Positions 12,720 through 20,107 of a DNA stretch of 21,253 nt are shown here, in pieces (within the stretch, counting starts at the first letter, position 1; each line of letters opens with the position of its first letter). Made by a program: the position numbers and the translations under genes. Source of the DNA: Streptomyces sp. NRRL F-6492 (GTDB lineage Bacteria; Actinomycetota; Actinomycetes; Streptomycetales; Streptomycetaceae); assembly GCF_001280125.1 (NCBI RefSeq), contig NZ_LGEG01000008.1, positions 1 to 21,253 on the forward strand, given 5' to 3'. The notes below the pieces were generated by a model. The model was not told the DNA's origin. It saw only the letters and a program-made list of their open reading frames with translations, and did not search any database.

Positions 12720-14237
12720 CTACGCGCGGTGGGCGGTGGGTCGTACCAGCAGAACACAGGTGAGGACGGCCAGCGCGGCCGCCGCTCCCCCGGTCGCCGC
12801 CGGGCCCGCCGCGGGCAGCGCGGTCTGCGCGGCGGCCGCGAGCAGGCAGACGGTGGCGGCGCCGAGCACCGCACCGAAGGCCTGGAGGAGCAGTCCGAGC
12901 CAGAGCGCGGTCCCGACGAGGAGCAGGGCGAGCAGGCGGGGGAGCGTCGGCCAGGGCGCCCCCGGCCAGGCCAGGGTCACGGCGAGGGCGAGGGACACGA
13001 GGACGGTGAGGTAGCCGCCGAGGCAGAGGACGAGGGTGCCGGTGACCGCCCGCCGGAACTCGCGGGCGGTGGTGAGGGTCCGCAGCCGGGTCAGGCTCTC
13101 GCCCCGGAAGCGGTGCAGCAGCCATTCGGCGGGCCCCATGGAGAGGGTGAGCGCGACGACGGCGCCCGCGCCGCTCACCGGGGTGGCGCCGACGCCCGCG
13201 TGCAGGACCAGGAGGCCGCTGCCGAGCCCGAAGAGCCCGTACGGGAGGGAGGCCGCGCGCGGGGGTCCGCCGCGTCCCGCCGCCGTCCGCCGGAGGCCCG
13301 GCCGGAGCACGAGCGCGGCAAGGACGACGGCCGCGGCGAGGGAGGCGAGGAGGAGGCCGATCCGCAGGGGTCCCGGCAGGTCCCAGCGGAAGGCGGGGAC
13401 GGCCCCGGCGAGCGGCACCAGGGCGCCGAGCAGGGCCCGTTCGCGGCCGAGGACCAGCAGGACGGTCGCGGCGGCGAGGTAGAGCGCCTGTCCGGCGGCG
13501 AAGACGGCGGCCGGGGTCTCGCCGGGCCCGGCGGCCGCGAGGGCGACGCCCGTCCCGGCGAGGACGCCGGGGGGCGCGCCGGTGAGCAGGGCGCGGGCGG
13601 CGGCGGGCCGGTCGCCGAGGCCGAGCCAGGTGTACGCGCGGTGGGACAGGGCCTGGTTCCAGACCCAGCCGGTGACGGCCCCGGCGAGCAGCGGAACCGT
13701 TCCGCCGGGTAGCCCGGCCCGGCTCTGCTCCCCCGCGAGCAGCGGGGCGGCGAGGACGTACGCGAGGCCGGGCAGCGCGAAGACGAGCCCGCGCAGGAGG
13801 CAGTGCGCGAGGCCGGCGAACCGGGCCCCGGCGGGCGGCGCCTGCGGTGCGGGGTGGCGCCGCTCCACGCGCGCGTAGAGGTCCTCGGCCAAGGCGAAGG
13901 AGTCGGCGCGGCCGTAGGTGAGCCGGATGTGGTCGTCGGTCATGCCGTCGGACTCCAGGAGCGCGGCCACCTCGTCGGGGTGCACGGCGGCGGCGACGAA
14001 CCCGTCGATCCGCCGGGCGAGTTCGTCGAGGGGGTCGGGGGCGAGGTCCGGGTCCGGGGCGTTCTCCGGGTGCGGGGACTTCTCCTGGTGCGGGGTCCTC
14101 TCCGCGTACAGGTCCTTCTCCGCGTCCGGGGTCCTCTCCGCGTACAGGGCCTTCGGTGCCTCCTCCCGGCGGGGTCTCGGGATCGCCGGGAGGGTGGCCC
14201 CCTCCTTCGGGGGTTTCAGCCAGAGGGAGCCGCTCAT
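12720..14237 (-). CDS. Membrane protein with about 12 TM segments in the exopolysaccharide operon
   Basis: Protein of 505 residues. Residues 1-75 are a Pro/Glu-rich linker with LYAERTP twice (31-37 and 43-49). Residues 70-125 are a small soluble region (DELARRIDGFVAAAVHPDEVAALL...IRLTYGRADSFALAEDLYARV). From about 140 on, ten to twelve hydrophobic helices follow, interrupted by MGPAEWLLHRFRGESLTRLRTL near 385. I do not recognise the family. Its place between the PelF-type glycosyltransferase and the Sph3-like gene, with ATGA overlap to pelF, suggests that it takes the role of PelG (the transporter-like partner of PelF) or of the membrane part of fungal Gtb3. No glycosyltransferase motif is visible in it. 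The stop lies 8 bp from the Sph3-like start. Confidence 0.8.
   Translation of the reverse strand: MSGSLWLKPPKEGATLPAIPRPRREEAPKALYAERTPDAEKDLYAERTPHQEKSPHPENAPDPDLAPDPLDELARRIDGFVAAAVHPDEVAALLESDGMTDDHIRLTYGRADSFALAEDLYARVERRHPAPQAPPAGARFAGLAHCLLRGLVFALPGLAYVLAAPLLAGEQSRAGLPGGTVPLLAGAVTGWVWNQALSHRAYTWLGLGDRPAAARALLTGAPPGVLAGTGVALAAAGPGETPAAVFAAGQALYLAAATVLLVLGRERALLGALVPLAGAVPAFRWDLPGPLRIGLLLASLAAAVVLAALVLRPGLRRTAAGRGGPPRAASLPYGLFGLGSGLLVLHAGVGATPVSGAGAVVALTLSMGPAEWLLHRFRGESLTRLRTLTTAREFRRAVTGTLVLCLGGYLTVLVSLALAVTLAWPGAPWPTLPRLLALLLVGTALWLGLLLQAFGAVLGAATVCLLAAAAQTALPAAGPAATGGAAAALAVLTCVLLVRPTAHRA
14055..14150. repeat. In-frame 36-bp direct repeat in the membrane-protein gene
   Basis: A 22-base stretch at 14091-14112 is repeated exactly at 14127-14148, a period of 36 bp or 12 codons, encoding LYAERTP twice. 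Looser 18-bp copies extend toward 14055. The repeat keeps the reading frame and lies in the charged N-terminal linker, so copy number could vary by slippage without breaking the protein. Confidence 0.75.
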
Positions 14238-15799
14238 GCCGGGGTGCCTCCCGCCACGAGGGCCGCCGGGGTGCGGCGGGGCGCGGACGTGCCGGCCGTC
14301 CGGGTCCTCGGGACCGGGCGGTCGGGGCGGTCGGGGCGGTCCACGCGGGCGCGTGGCCGTTCGTCCGCCAGTTCGCGGTAGATCCGGCGGAAGCCGTCCA
14401 CCGACCGGTTCAGGGTGAAGCGGTCGACGACCCGCTGCCGGGCCAGGCGGCCCAGTTCGGCGCGGCGGGCGCCGTCGCCCAGGAGGGCGGAGAGGGCGGC
14501 GGCCAGGACGGCCGGTTCGCGGGGCGGGACGACGAGTCCGGTGTCGCCGACGGCCTCCCGCACCCCTCCGACGTCCGTGGAGACGGTGGCGCGGCCGCAG
14601 GACATGGCCTCGATGAGGGAGAAGGGGAAGCCCTCGCTGATGGAGGAGAGCACGACCACGCTGCCGGCCGCGTAGGCCGAGGGGACGTCGGAGACGCGGC
14701 CCTCGAAGGAGACGCCGTCGGTGACGCCCAGTTCGGCGGCGAGCTTCTCCAGGCGGGTCCGGTAGTCCTCGTTCCCGGCGGGCACCGGGCCGAACAGCCG
14801 CAGCCGCAGCGCGGGGAGTTCGGCGCGGCAGATCGCGTACGCCCGGATCAGGGTCTCCAGGTCCTTGATGGGGTCGACGCGTCCGCACCAGCTGAGGGTG
14901 GGGGTCGCGGGCTCGGGGCCGGCCTCGGGGAAGAGGGCCGGGTCGACGCCGTTGTAGACGGTGCGGATGCGGTCGGCGGGGGCGCCGCCGCGCTCCTCCC
15001 AGCGCCGGTTGTACTGGTTGCAGGGGGTGATGAGGTCGGCCTTGCGGTAGCCGAGGGTGTTGAGCTCGCGGTAGAAGGCGAGCATCAGGGCCTTGACGGG
15101 CCAGGGCTGCGTCTCGGTGCGGTAGCCGAGGTACCGCTCGCGCAGGTAGATGCCGTGTTCGGTCAGCAGGAAGGGGACCCCTTCGAAGTGCTGCGCGGCG
15201 AGGGCCGGCAGCGTGGCGAGGCCGCTGGAGACGGCGTGCGCCACACCGCCGGTGGATATCCGGGCGGCGAGCGGGCGCAGGGCGTGTTCGAGCAGGTCGG
15301 TGGCGGTGAGCGCGTCGTGGACGGTGGGCCGGGCCGCGCGGGTCGGCAGGTGCGGCATGCTCCACGTCCACATCAGGGAGCGCAGGGCCGCCTCGGAGCG
15401 CAGGGCGGCGGTCAGCCGTCCCCGCCGGGCGAGCGCGGCCAGTTCGTACAGGCTCGCGCCGAAGTCGTAGCCGGTTCCCGGGTCGAGGAGGGAGAGCAGG
15501 AGCCGCTCGTAGGTGTCGAGGAAGCGGCGGTGATCCCGCCCCCGCGGGGCCCGGCGCGCGCGGACGGGCGCGGCCGGGCCCCGCGAGGGGCCCCAGAGGG
15601 GGAACGCGGTGTGCCGGGTGACGTTGGACGGCAGGTCCCAGGTGACGGGCTCGCGTCCGCTGCCGGTGAGGGCGAGGATCTCGAAGTCCACCTCGGGCAT
15701 GCCCCGGACGAGTTGGTCGCACCAGGTGCTGACCCCGCCGTGGACGTGCGGATAGGTGCCTTCGGTGAGCATGGTGACGTGACTGCCACTGCTCGGCAT
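14234..15799 (-). CDS. pelF: PelF-type GT4 glycosyltransferase
   Basis: Cytoplasmic glycosyltransferase of 521 residues. PelF polymerises the alpha-1,4-GalNAc-containing Pel polysaccharide from a UDP-sugar. The N-terminal signature TYPHVHGGVSTW (15-26) is typical of PelF. Further PelF/GT4 blocks are LTEHGIYLRER, LGYRKADLITPCNQYN, TVYNGVD, SWCGRVDPIKDLETLI, LFGPVPAGNEDY and SISEGFPFSLIEAMSCGR, which holds the E-x7-E pair Glu389 and Glu397 of retaining GT4 enzymes. The last 40 residues are a disordered Arg/Pro/Asp tail with DRP repeats. ATG 15799 follows a GGGGGGAA ribosome site. It begins 27 bp after the deacetylase gene and overlaps the membrane-protein gene by 4 bp (ATGA). No PelD, PelE, PelB or PelC is visible nearby. 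Confidence 0.92.
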   Translation of the reverse strand: MPSSGSHVTMLTEGTYPHVHGGVSTWCDQLVRGMPEVDFEILALTGSGREPVTWDLPSNVTRHTAFPLWGPSRGPAAPVRARRAPRGRDHRRFLDTYERLLLSLLDPGTGYDFGASLYELAALARRGRLTAALRSEAALRSLMWTWSMPHLPTRAARPTVHDALTATDLLEHALRPLAARISTGGVAHAVSSGLATLPALAAQHFEGVPFLLTEHGIYLRERYLGYRTETQPWPVKALMLAFYRELNTLGYRKADLITPCNQYNRRWEERGGAPADRIRTVYNGVDPALFPEAGPEPATPTLSWCGRVDPIKDLETLIRAYAICRAELPALRLRLFGPVPAGNEDYRTRLEKLAAELGVTDGVSFEGRVSDVPSAYAAGSVVVLSSISEGFPFSLIEAMSCGRATVSTDVGGVREAVGDTGLVVPPREPAVLAAALSALLGDGARRAELGRLARQRVVDRFTLNRSVDGFRRIYRELADERPRARVDRPDRPDRPVPRTRTAGTSAPRRTPAALVAGGTPA

Positions 15800-15826
15800 G
15801 TTCGGTTCCCCCCGGAACGTGCTGGG

Positions 15827-17950
15827 TCAGGTGGTCGGGATCGTGAGGGTGACGGCGGTCTGGAGCGGTTCGGGCGAGGTCCACGCGGAGCGGGTGCCGG
15901 CGTAGGCCGTGCCGAAGGCGGTGGTGCCGAGGAGCAGCTTCTTGCGGGTGCCCTCGGGGGCGGTCACGGGGGCGGTGACGCCGGAGGGCGCCTTGACGGT
16001 GACGGTGGTGCCGATCCGGTAGGCGGTGACCTTCCCGGCGGCGAGGGCCTGGTCCCAGGCGGTGCGGAGGGTCAGCTCGGTGCCGACGTCCCGCTGGGCG
16101 GGGTTGACCAGGGGCGCGCTGGGCGCGAACAGGGCCCGGTAGTCGGCCAGTACGCGGTCGAGGACGGGGTAGAGGAGCCGCTCCTCGGCCAGGTTGGACT
16201 GGTGCACGTAGTGCGGGCGCGGGTCGTTGCCGAGGACGTGGGAGAGCGCGGTCCGCGCCTCCTGCGGGACGATGTGGTCGGCGTAGCCGGTGGCGGGGGG
16301 CAGCGGGGCGGGCAGGCAGGTGGAGGCCGGGTTGGACTCGCAGATGCCGCTGCCGCCGTCGGCGCGGGAGGTGTAGACCCAGTTGTACTCGTCGGCCATC
16401 TCGGCGGCGGTGCCCACGTTGTAGTACACGTTCATGGGGTGGCGGGGCACGGTCTTCGCGGCGCCGGAGGCGGTGGTGAGCGCGCGCTGCCGCGGCTCGC
16501 GGGAGTTGTCGCTGCCGGTCCACTTCACGCCGTTGTCGGCGAGGGCGCCGGCGAGGTGGGGGTTGTCGACGGGCTGCTGGGGCAGGGTCCTCAGGCCGGA
16601 GTGCTCGCCGGTGACGAGTTCGGAGCGGTCGACGGCGATGCCCTTGCGGACGGCCCAGTCGTGGTTGTCGCGGATCTGCGCGGACAGTTCGGCGCGGCTC
16701 ACCCAGAGGGTGTCGCCCTTGGCGTCCGTGGCGCACCGCCAGGGCACGACGGTGTTGTCCTGGACGCAGCCGAGGAAGGGGTGGGTGTAGGTGTGGTTGA
16801 TCCACCGGTACTGGGCGCGGTCGGCGACGAGCCGGTCGGTGAGCGGGTCGGAGCCGCCGTGCTCGGTCTTCCACTGCTCGCCCTGGCCGCCGTTGTAGAC
16901 CATGTCGAGGGTGAGGCCGGAGGCCTTCTGCCAGGCGGCGGCGTACTGGGCGTCCGCGACGGTCATGCGGATCGGGTTCGCGCCCCCGCCGTCGTCGCCG
17001 GCGCAGTCGAAGTCGCCGGGGGTGCAGTTGAGCGCGGAGTCCCAGCGGGCGTCGGGGGCGAAGACGTCGTCGACGTGGACGGAGAGGTAGTTGCGGCTCC
17101 GGCCGAGGTGGACGCCCTGGGTGAGCCATTCGACGATGCCGCGGGCGAGCGCCCGGTACTGCCGCTGGTACTGGTTGTAGGCGAAGGTGACGACGAGTTC
17201 GCGGCGCCCGTCGGCGGCGTACTCGCCGACGAGGCTGGCCCGGCCGCCGCCCGCGCCGTCGACGGGCACGTCGAGGTAGCTGGTGTAGCCGGCGCGGGGG
17301 CGGCCCGCGTAGCCGTAGCTCTCGGCGATCGTGGGGTCGTTGTCCTCGAAGGTGAGCGAGCCGGCCAGGTAGCGGAAGGGGCCCGCCTTCCCGGCGGGGG
17401 TGACGGAGGTGGTGACCCCGTCGAGGACGCCGGACAGGCCGCCGTCGCTGGTGTAGTCGAGGCCGACGCCCGGGTGCGACCAGGTGTAGGCGTCGACCTG
17501 CGGGATCCCGAAGGTCCGCTCGTAGGCCTGGAGCGCGGTGTGCTCGGCGGAGTCGGGGCCGAAGGCGGTCTCGTGGGGCAGGACGACGCCCTGGTACTTG
17601 GCGCGGGGCCGCCCGTCGACCGTGTCGCTGAGGAAGGCCTGGTTCAGGACCGGGCGGTTCGGGTCGTTGAGGTCGATCCTGCGGTACGGGACGCCGGAGC
17701 CCTTCAGCTCGGCGGTGATCGCCCCGACCGCGCTGCCGCCGTCGTCGACGACGAGGACGGTGAGGTCGACGCGGGGCGCCGGGGCGGTGGCGGCCTGCGC
17801 GGACGGCACGACGGTGGCGATGAGCGCGGCGGCGGCGAGGGCCGCGATCCGGCCCGTACGGGATCCGGTGCGGGCGGTGCGGGACGGGGCGCGGTCGCCC
17901 GGGGCGGTGCCGGACGCGTTTCTGGGCATACGGATTCGGCCGGATTCCAT
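15827..17950 (-). CDS. Secreted Agd3-like (CE18-type) exopolysaccharide deacetylase
   Basis: Exported protein of 707 residues, first gene of the operon. A long basic N-region (1-34) precedes a hydrophobic stretch (35-49) and a likely cleavage site after AQA (residue 53). Residues about 58-270 (DLTVLVVDDGGSAVGAITAEL...) look like the carbohydrate-binding N-domain of fungal Agd3. Residues about 285-610 form a deacetylase domain: YLSVHVDDVFAPD with Asp294 and Asp295, and NHTYTHPF with His386 and His390, matching the Asp pair and H-x3-H metal motif of carbohydrate esterases. A beta-rich C-terminal domain follows. Agd3 removes acetyl groups from galactosaminogalactan GalNAc, giving an adhesive, positively charged polymer. 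ATG 17950 has GGGGGAAA about 9 bases upstream; M8 has none. Assignment to CE18 is by memory of family features. Confidence 0.8.
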   Translation of the reverse strand: MESGRIRMPRNASGTAPGDRAPSRTARTGSRTGRIAALAAAALIATVVPSAQAATAPAPRVDLTVLVVDDGGSAVGAITAELKGSGVPYRRIDLNDPNRPVLNQAFLSDTVDGRPRAKYQGVVLPHETAFGPDSAEHTALQAYERTFGIPQVDAYTWSHPGVGLDYTSDGGLSGVLDGVTTSVTPAGKAGPFRYLAGSLTFEDNDPTIAESYGYAGRPRAGYTSYLDVPVDGAGGGRASLVGEYAADGRRELVVTFAYNQYQRQYRALARGIVEWLTQGVHLGRSRNYLSVHVDDVFAPDARWDSALNCTPGDFDCAGDDGGGANPIRMTVADAQYAAAWQKASGLTLDMVYNGGQGEQWKTEHGGSDPLTDRLVADRAQYRWINHTYTHPFLGCVQDNTVVPWRCATDAKGDTLWVSRAELSAQIRDNHDWAVRKGIAVDRSELVTGEHSGLRTLPQQPVDNPHLAGALADNGVKWTGSDNSREPRQRALTTASGAAKTVPRHPMNVYYNVGTAAEMADEYNWVYTSRADGGSGICESNPASTCLPAPLPPATGYADHIVPQEARTALSHVLGNDPRPHYVHQSNLAEERLLYPVLDRVLADYRALFAPSAPLVNPAQRDVGTELTLRTAWDQALAAGKVTAYRIGTTVTVKAPSGVTAPVTAPEGTRKKLLLGTTAFGTAYAGTRSAWTSPEPLQTAVTLTIPTT

Positions 17951-18266
17951 CGGTGGTTTCCCCCCTCTGCAGGACCGCGCCGGACCGGGACGGGACCGGG
18001 CGAACCTGTGGAGATGTTGCAGATGGTGCGAAGGCGAGGGCGTCGCCCTTGCGTGAATGAGGTGAGTGTGAGGGGAGCTCCCCGACCCTGGCCGGTAAAC
18101 ATGAAAGAGACACCACGGATGAGTGAATCAACGTCGCCGTGAGCGAACCGGGTGAGCGAGCGTAGGCTCGTTCCCGGCGCTCTCCGGGCCGAAATACGAT
18201 GCGGCGGGCACGGTCGGCCCATCCCTCGACCGCCACAGAACTCAATGGAAGCGAGAATTCACCACC
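17951..18266. promoter_or_regulatory. Divergent promoter region, exopolysaccharide operon / pepA
   Basis: This 316-bp spacer has no gene and no good short frame. It is less GC-rich than the coding DNA, notably at 18095-18140. Toward pepA, TACGAT at 18195-18200 is a fair -10 box with a weak TTCCCG -35 at 18171-18176. Toward the operon no convincing promoter pair is seen; a TTGATT on the minus strand near 18130 is a possible -35. The palindrome at 18034-18052 is listed separately. Confidence 0.45.
18034..18052. promoter_or_regulatory. 19-bp palindrome upstream of the exopolysaccharide operon
   Basis: GCGAGGGCG, a central T, then CGCCCTTGC: symmetric over nine pairs with one G-T. It lies 84-102 bp before the first operon gene. 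It could be an operator for a dimeric repressor or activator, or a hairpin in the leader RNA. Function is inferred from symmetry and place only. Confidence 0.4.
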
Positions 18267-19775
18267 GTGACTGCTCTCACTCTCAGCACTGCCGGTGCGG
18301 CGACGCTGCGCGCCGACGCCCTCGTCGTCGGCATCGCCAAGTCCGGGAAGGAGCTGATCGTCGCTCCCGGAGCCGAGGCCGTCGACAAGGCCTTCGACGG
18401 CCGGCTCGCCGCCGTCCTGGAGACCCTGGGCGCCTCGGGTGCCGAGGGTGAGGCGACGAAGCTGCCCGCCCCCGCCGGCCTCAAGGCCCCCGTCGTCCTG
18501 GTCGTCGGCCTGGGCGGTGCCCCCGAGGACGGCGAGGCGTACGGCACGGAGACCCTGCGCCGCGCCGCCGGCACCGCGGCCCGCGCGCTCTTCGGCGCGA
18601 AGAAGGCCGCGTTCGCCCTGCCCGTCGCCGAGGCCGAGGCCGTCTCCGCCGTCGCGGAGGGCGCCCTGCTCGGCGCGTACGCCTTCACCGCGTACCAGGA
18701 GGTCGGCAAGGACGCGAAGCGGCCGCCGGCCGAGGTCGCCCTGCTCGGCGCCAAGCCGCGTGACAAGGCCCACAAGGCCGCCGCCGAGCGCGCCCAGGCC
18801 GTCGCGGAGGAGATCAACCGCGCCCGTGACCTGATCAACACCCCGCCGAACGACCTGACCCCGGCCGCCTTCGCCGCCGCGGTGCAGACCGCCGGCAAGG
18901 AGCACGGCCTCAAGGTCCAGGTCCTCGACGAGAAGGCCCTCGCCAAGGGCGGTTACGGCGGCATCCTCGGCGTCGGCGTCGGCTCGGAGAACCCGCCGCG
19001 CCTGGTCCGCGTCGCCTACACCCACCCGAAGGCGGAGAAGACCCTCGCCCTGGTCGGCAAGGGCATCACCTACGACTCGGGCGGCATCTCCCTGAAGCCG
19101 GCCGGGCACAACGAGACGATGAAGTGCGACATGAGCGGCGCCGCCGCCGTGTTCTCCACCGTCGTCGCCGCGGCCCGCCTCGGCCTGGAGGCCAACGTCA
19201 CCGGCTGGCTGGCGCTCGCCGAGAACATGCCGTCCGGCTCCGCCACCCGCCCGGGCGACGTCCTGCGCATGTACAGCGGCAAGACCGTCGAGGTCCTGAA
19301 CACCGACGCCGAGGGCCGCCTGGTCCTGGCCGACGCGCTGACCCGCGCCTCCGAGGAGAACCCGGACGCGATCGTCGACGTGGCGACCCTGACCGGCGCG
19401 ATGATGATGGCGCTCGGCAGCCGCACCTTCGGCATCATGGCCAACGACGACGAGTTCCGCTCCACGATCCACGAGATCGCGGAGGAGGTCGGCGAGGCGT
19501 CCTGGCCGATGCCGCTCCCGGCGGACCTGCGCAAGGGCATGGACTCCCCCACCGCCGACATCGCCAACATGGGCGAGCGGATGGGCGGCGGCCTGGTCGC
19601 CGGCCTGTTCCTCCAGGAGTTCGTGGGCGAGGGCATCACCTGGGCCCACCTGGACATCGCGGGCCCGGCCTACCACGAGGGCGCCCCGTACGGCTACACC
19701 CCCAAGGGCGGCACCGGCTCCTCGGTCCGCACCCTGGTGCGCCTGGCCGAGCGGGCCGCCGAGGGCGAGCTCTGA
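18267..19775 (+). CDS. pepA: Leucyl aminopeptidase (M17 family)
   Basis: Cytosolic metallo-aminopeptidase of 502 residues that removes N-terminal amino acids from peptides. The C-terminal catalytic domain (about 180-500) has the two-metal ligands of M17: KGITYDSGG with Lys265 and Asp270, MKCDMSGAAAVF, and the signature NTDAEGRLVLADAL (345-358) with Asp347, Glu349 and Arg351. The N-terminal 175 residues are the less conserved domain typical of the family. Length is standard. The GTG start at 18267 has only a weak purine-rich site (GGAAGCGAG) upstream. It reads away from the exopolysaccharide operon and ends 20 bp before a 19-bp hairpin, so it is probably a single-gene transcript. Confidence 0.96.
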   Translation: MTALTLSTAGAATLRADALVVGIAKSGKELIVAPGAEAVDKAFDGRLAAVLETLGASGAEGEATKLPAPAGLKAPVVLVVGLGGAPEDGEAYGTETLRRAAGTAARALFGAKKAAFALPVAEAEAVSAVAEGALLGAYAFTAYQEVGKDAKRPPAEVALLGAKPRDKAHKAAAERAQAVAEEINRARDLINTPPNDLTPAAFAAAVQTAGKEHGLKVQVLDEKALAKGGYGGILGVGVGSENPPRLVRVAYTHPKAEKTLALVGKGITYDSGGISLKPAGHNETMKCDMSGAAAVFSTVVAAARLGLEANVTGWLALAENMPSGSATRPGDVLRMYSGKTVEVLNTDAEGRLVLADALTRASEENPDAIVDVATLTGAMMMALGSRTFGIMANDDEFRSTIHEIAEEVGEASWPMPLPADLRKGMDSPTADIANMGERMGGGLVAGLFLQEFVGEGITWAHLDIAGPAYHEGAPYGYTPKGGTGSSVRTLVRLAERAAEGEL

Positions 19776-20107
19776 GCGGCGGGTGACCCCGTGTGACGGG
19801 GACGGCCCCGGGCTGCGCGCCCGGGGCCGTCCCCGTCCCGTTCCTCCCGTCCGGCCCGTCCGGTCCCGTTCGCTCACGGCGTGATCGCGACGGATTCCGT
19901 AGGTCCGCACACCGTCCCGGCCCCTCCTCACGGACGATCGGCCGTCTCGGAGAACGGCCCCGCGTCCCGCCATCCGTCAACAAGTGCGAAGATGGGTTCT
20001 CGGCAGGACAGGGCCCCCATCACAGGGCCGAAAATAAGCGGCCGAACACCAGCCGCCGCCCGGTCATGGACGACCGGCGACGAGCGCACATGCATGGAGG
20101 ACGTGAC
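19776..20107. other. Intergenic region pepA-lpdA
   Basis: The 332-bp gap holds the pepA terminator hairpin (19795-19837) and the leader of lpdA. Further small inverted repeats are GGCCGT/ACGGCC (19940-19945 with 19954-19959) and CCGGTC/GACCGG (20060-20065 with 20072-20077), the latter 18 bp before the lpdA ribosome site. A relatively AT-rich patch (GAAAATAAGC, about 20029-20038) may mark the promoter. I see no gene; ATGs at 20066 and 20090 are in frame with lpdA and could be alternative starts. Confidence 0.5.
19795..19837 (+). terminator. Strong hairpin terminator after pepA
   Basis: A perfect 19-bp inverted repeat, arms 19795-19813 and 19819-19837, with loop TGCGC. It begins 20 bp after the pepA stop codon. 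There is no T-run, only a C/T-rich stretch downstream. This is the strongest stem in the window. Confidence 0.8.

Noticed and set aside
14156..18142. A very long plus-strand open frame (about 1,300 codons) opposite the exopolysaccharide operon
   Set aside because: It is Gly/Val/Ala/Asp/Glu-rich without domains, and lies antisense to genes with clear family motifs and tight spacing. Long antisense frames are expected in high-GC DNA.
11297..18266. Recent mobile island carrying the exopolysaccharide operon
   Set aside because: No integrase, transposase, tRNA, flanking direct repeats or shift in codon use is visible, so recent transfer is not supported.
12720..19973. A minus-strand open frame of about 2,400 codons spanning several genes
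   Set aside because: Only its last 505 codons (the membrane protein from 14237) look like protein. The rest is an Arg/Pro-rich shadow of pelF, the deacetylase gene and pepA.
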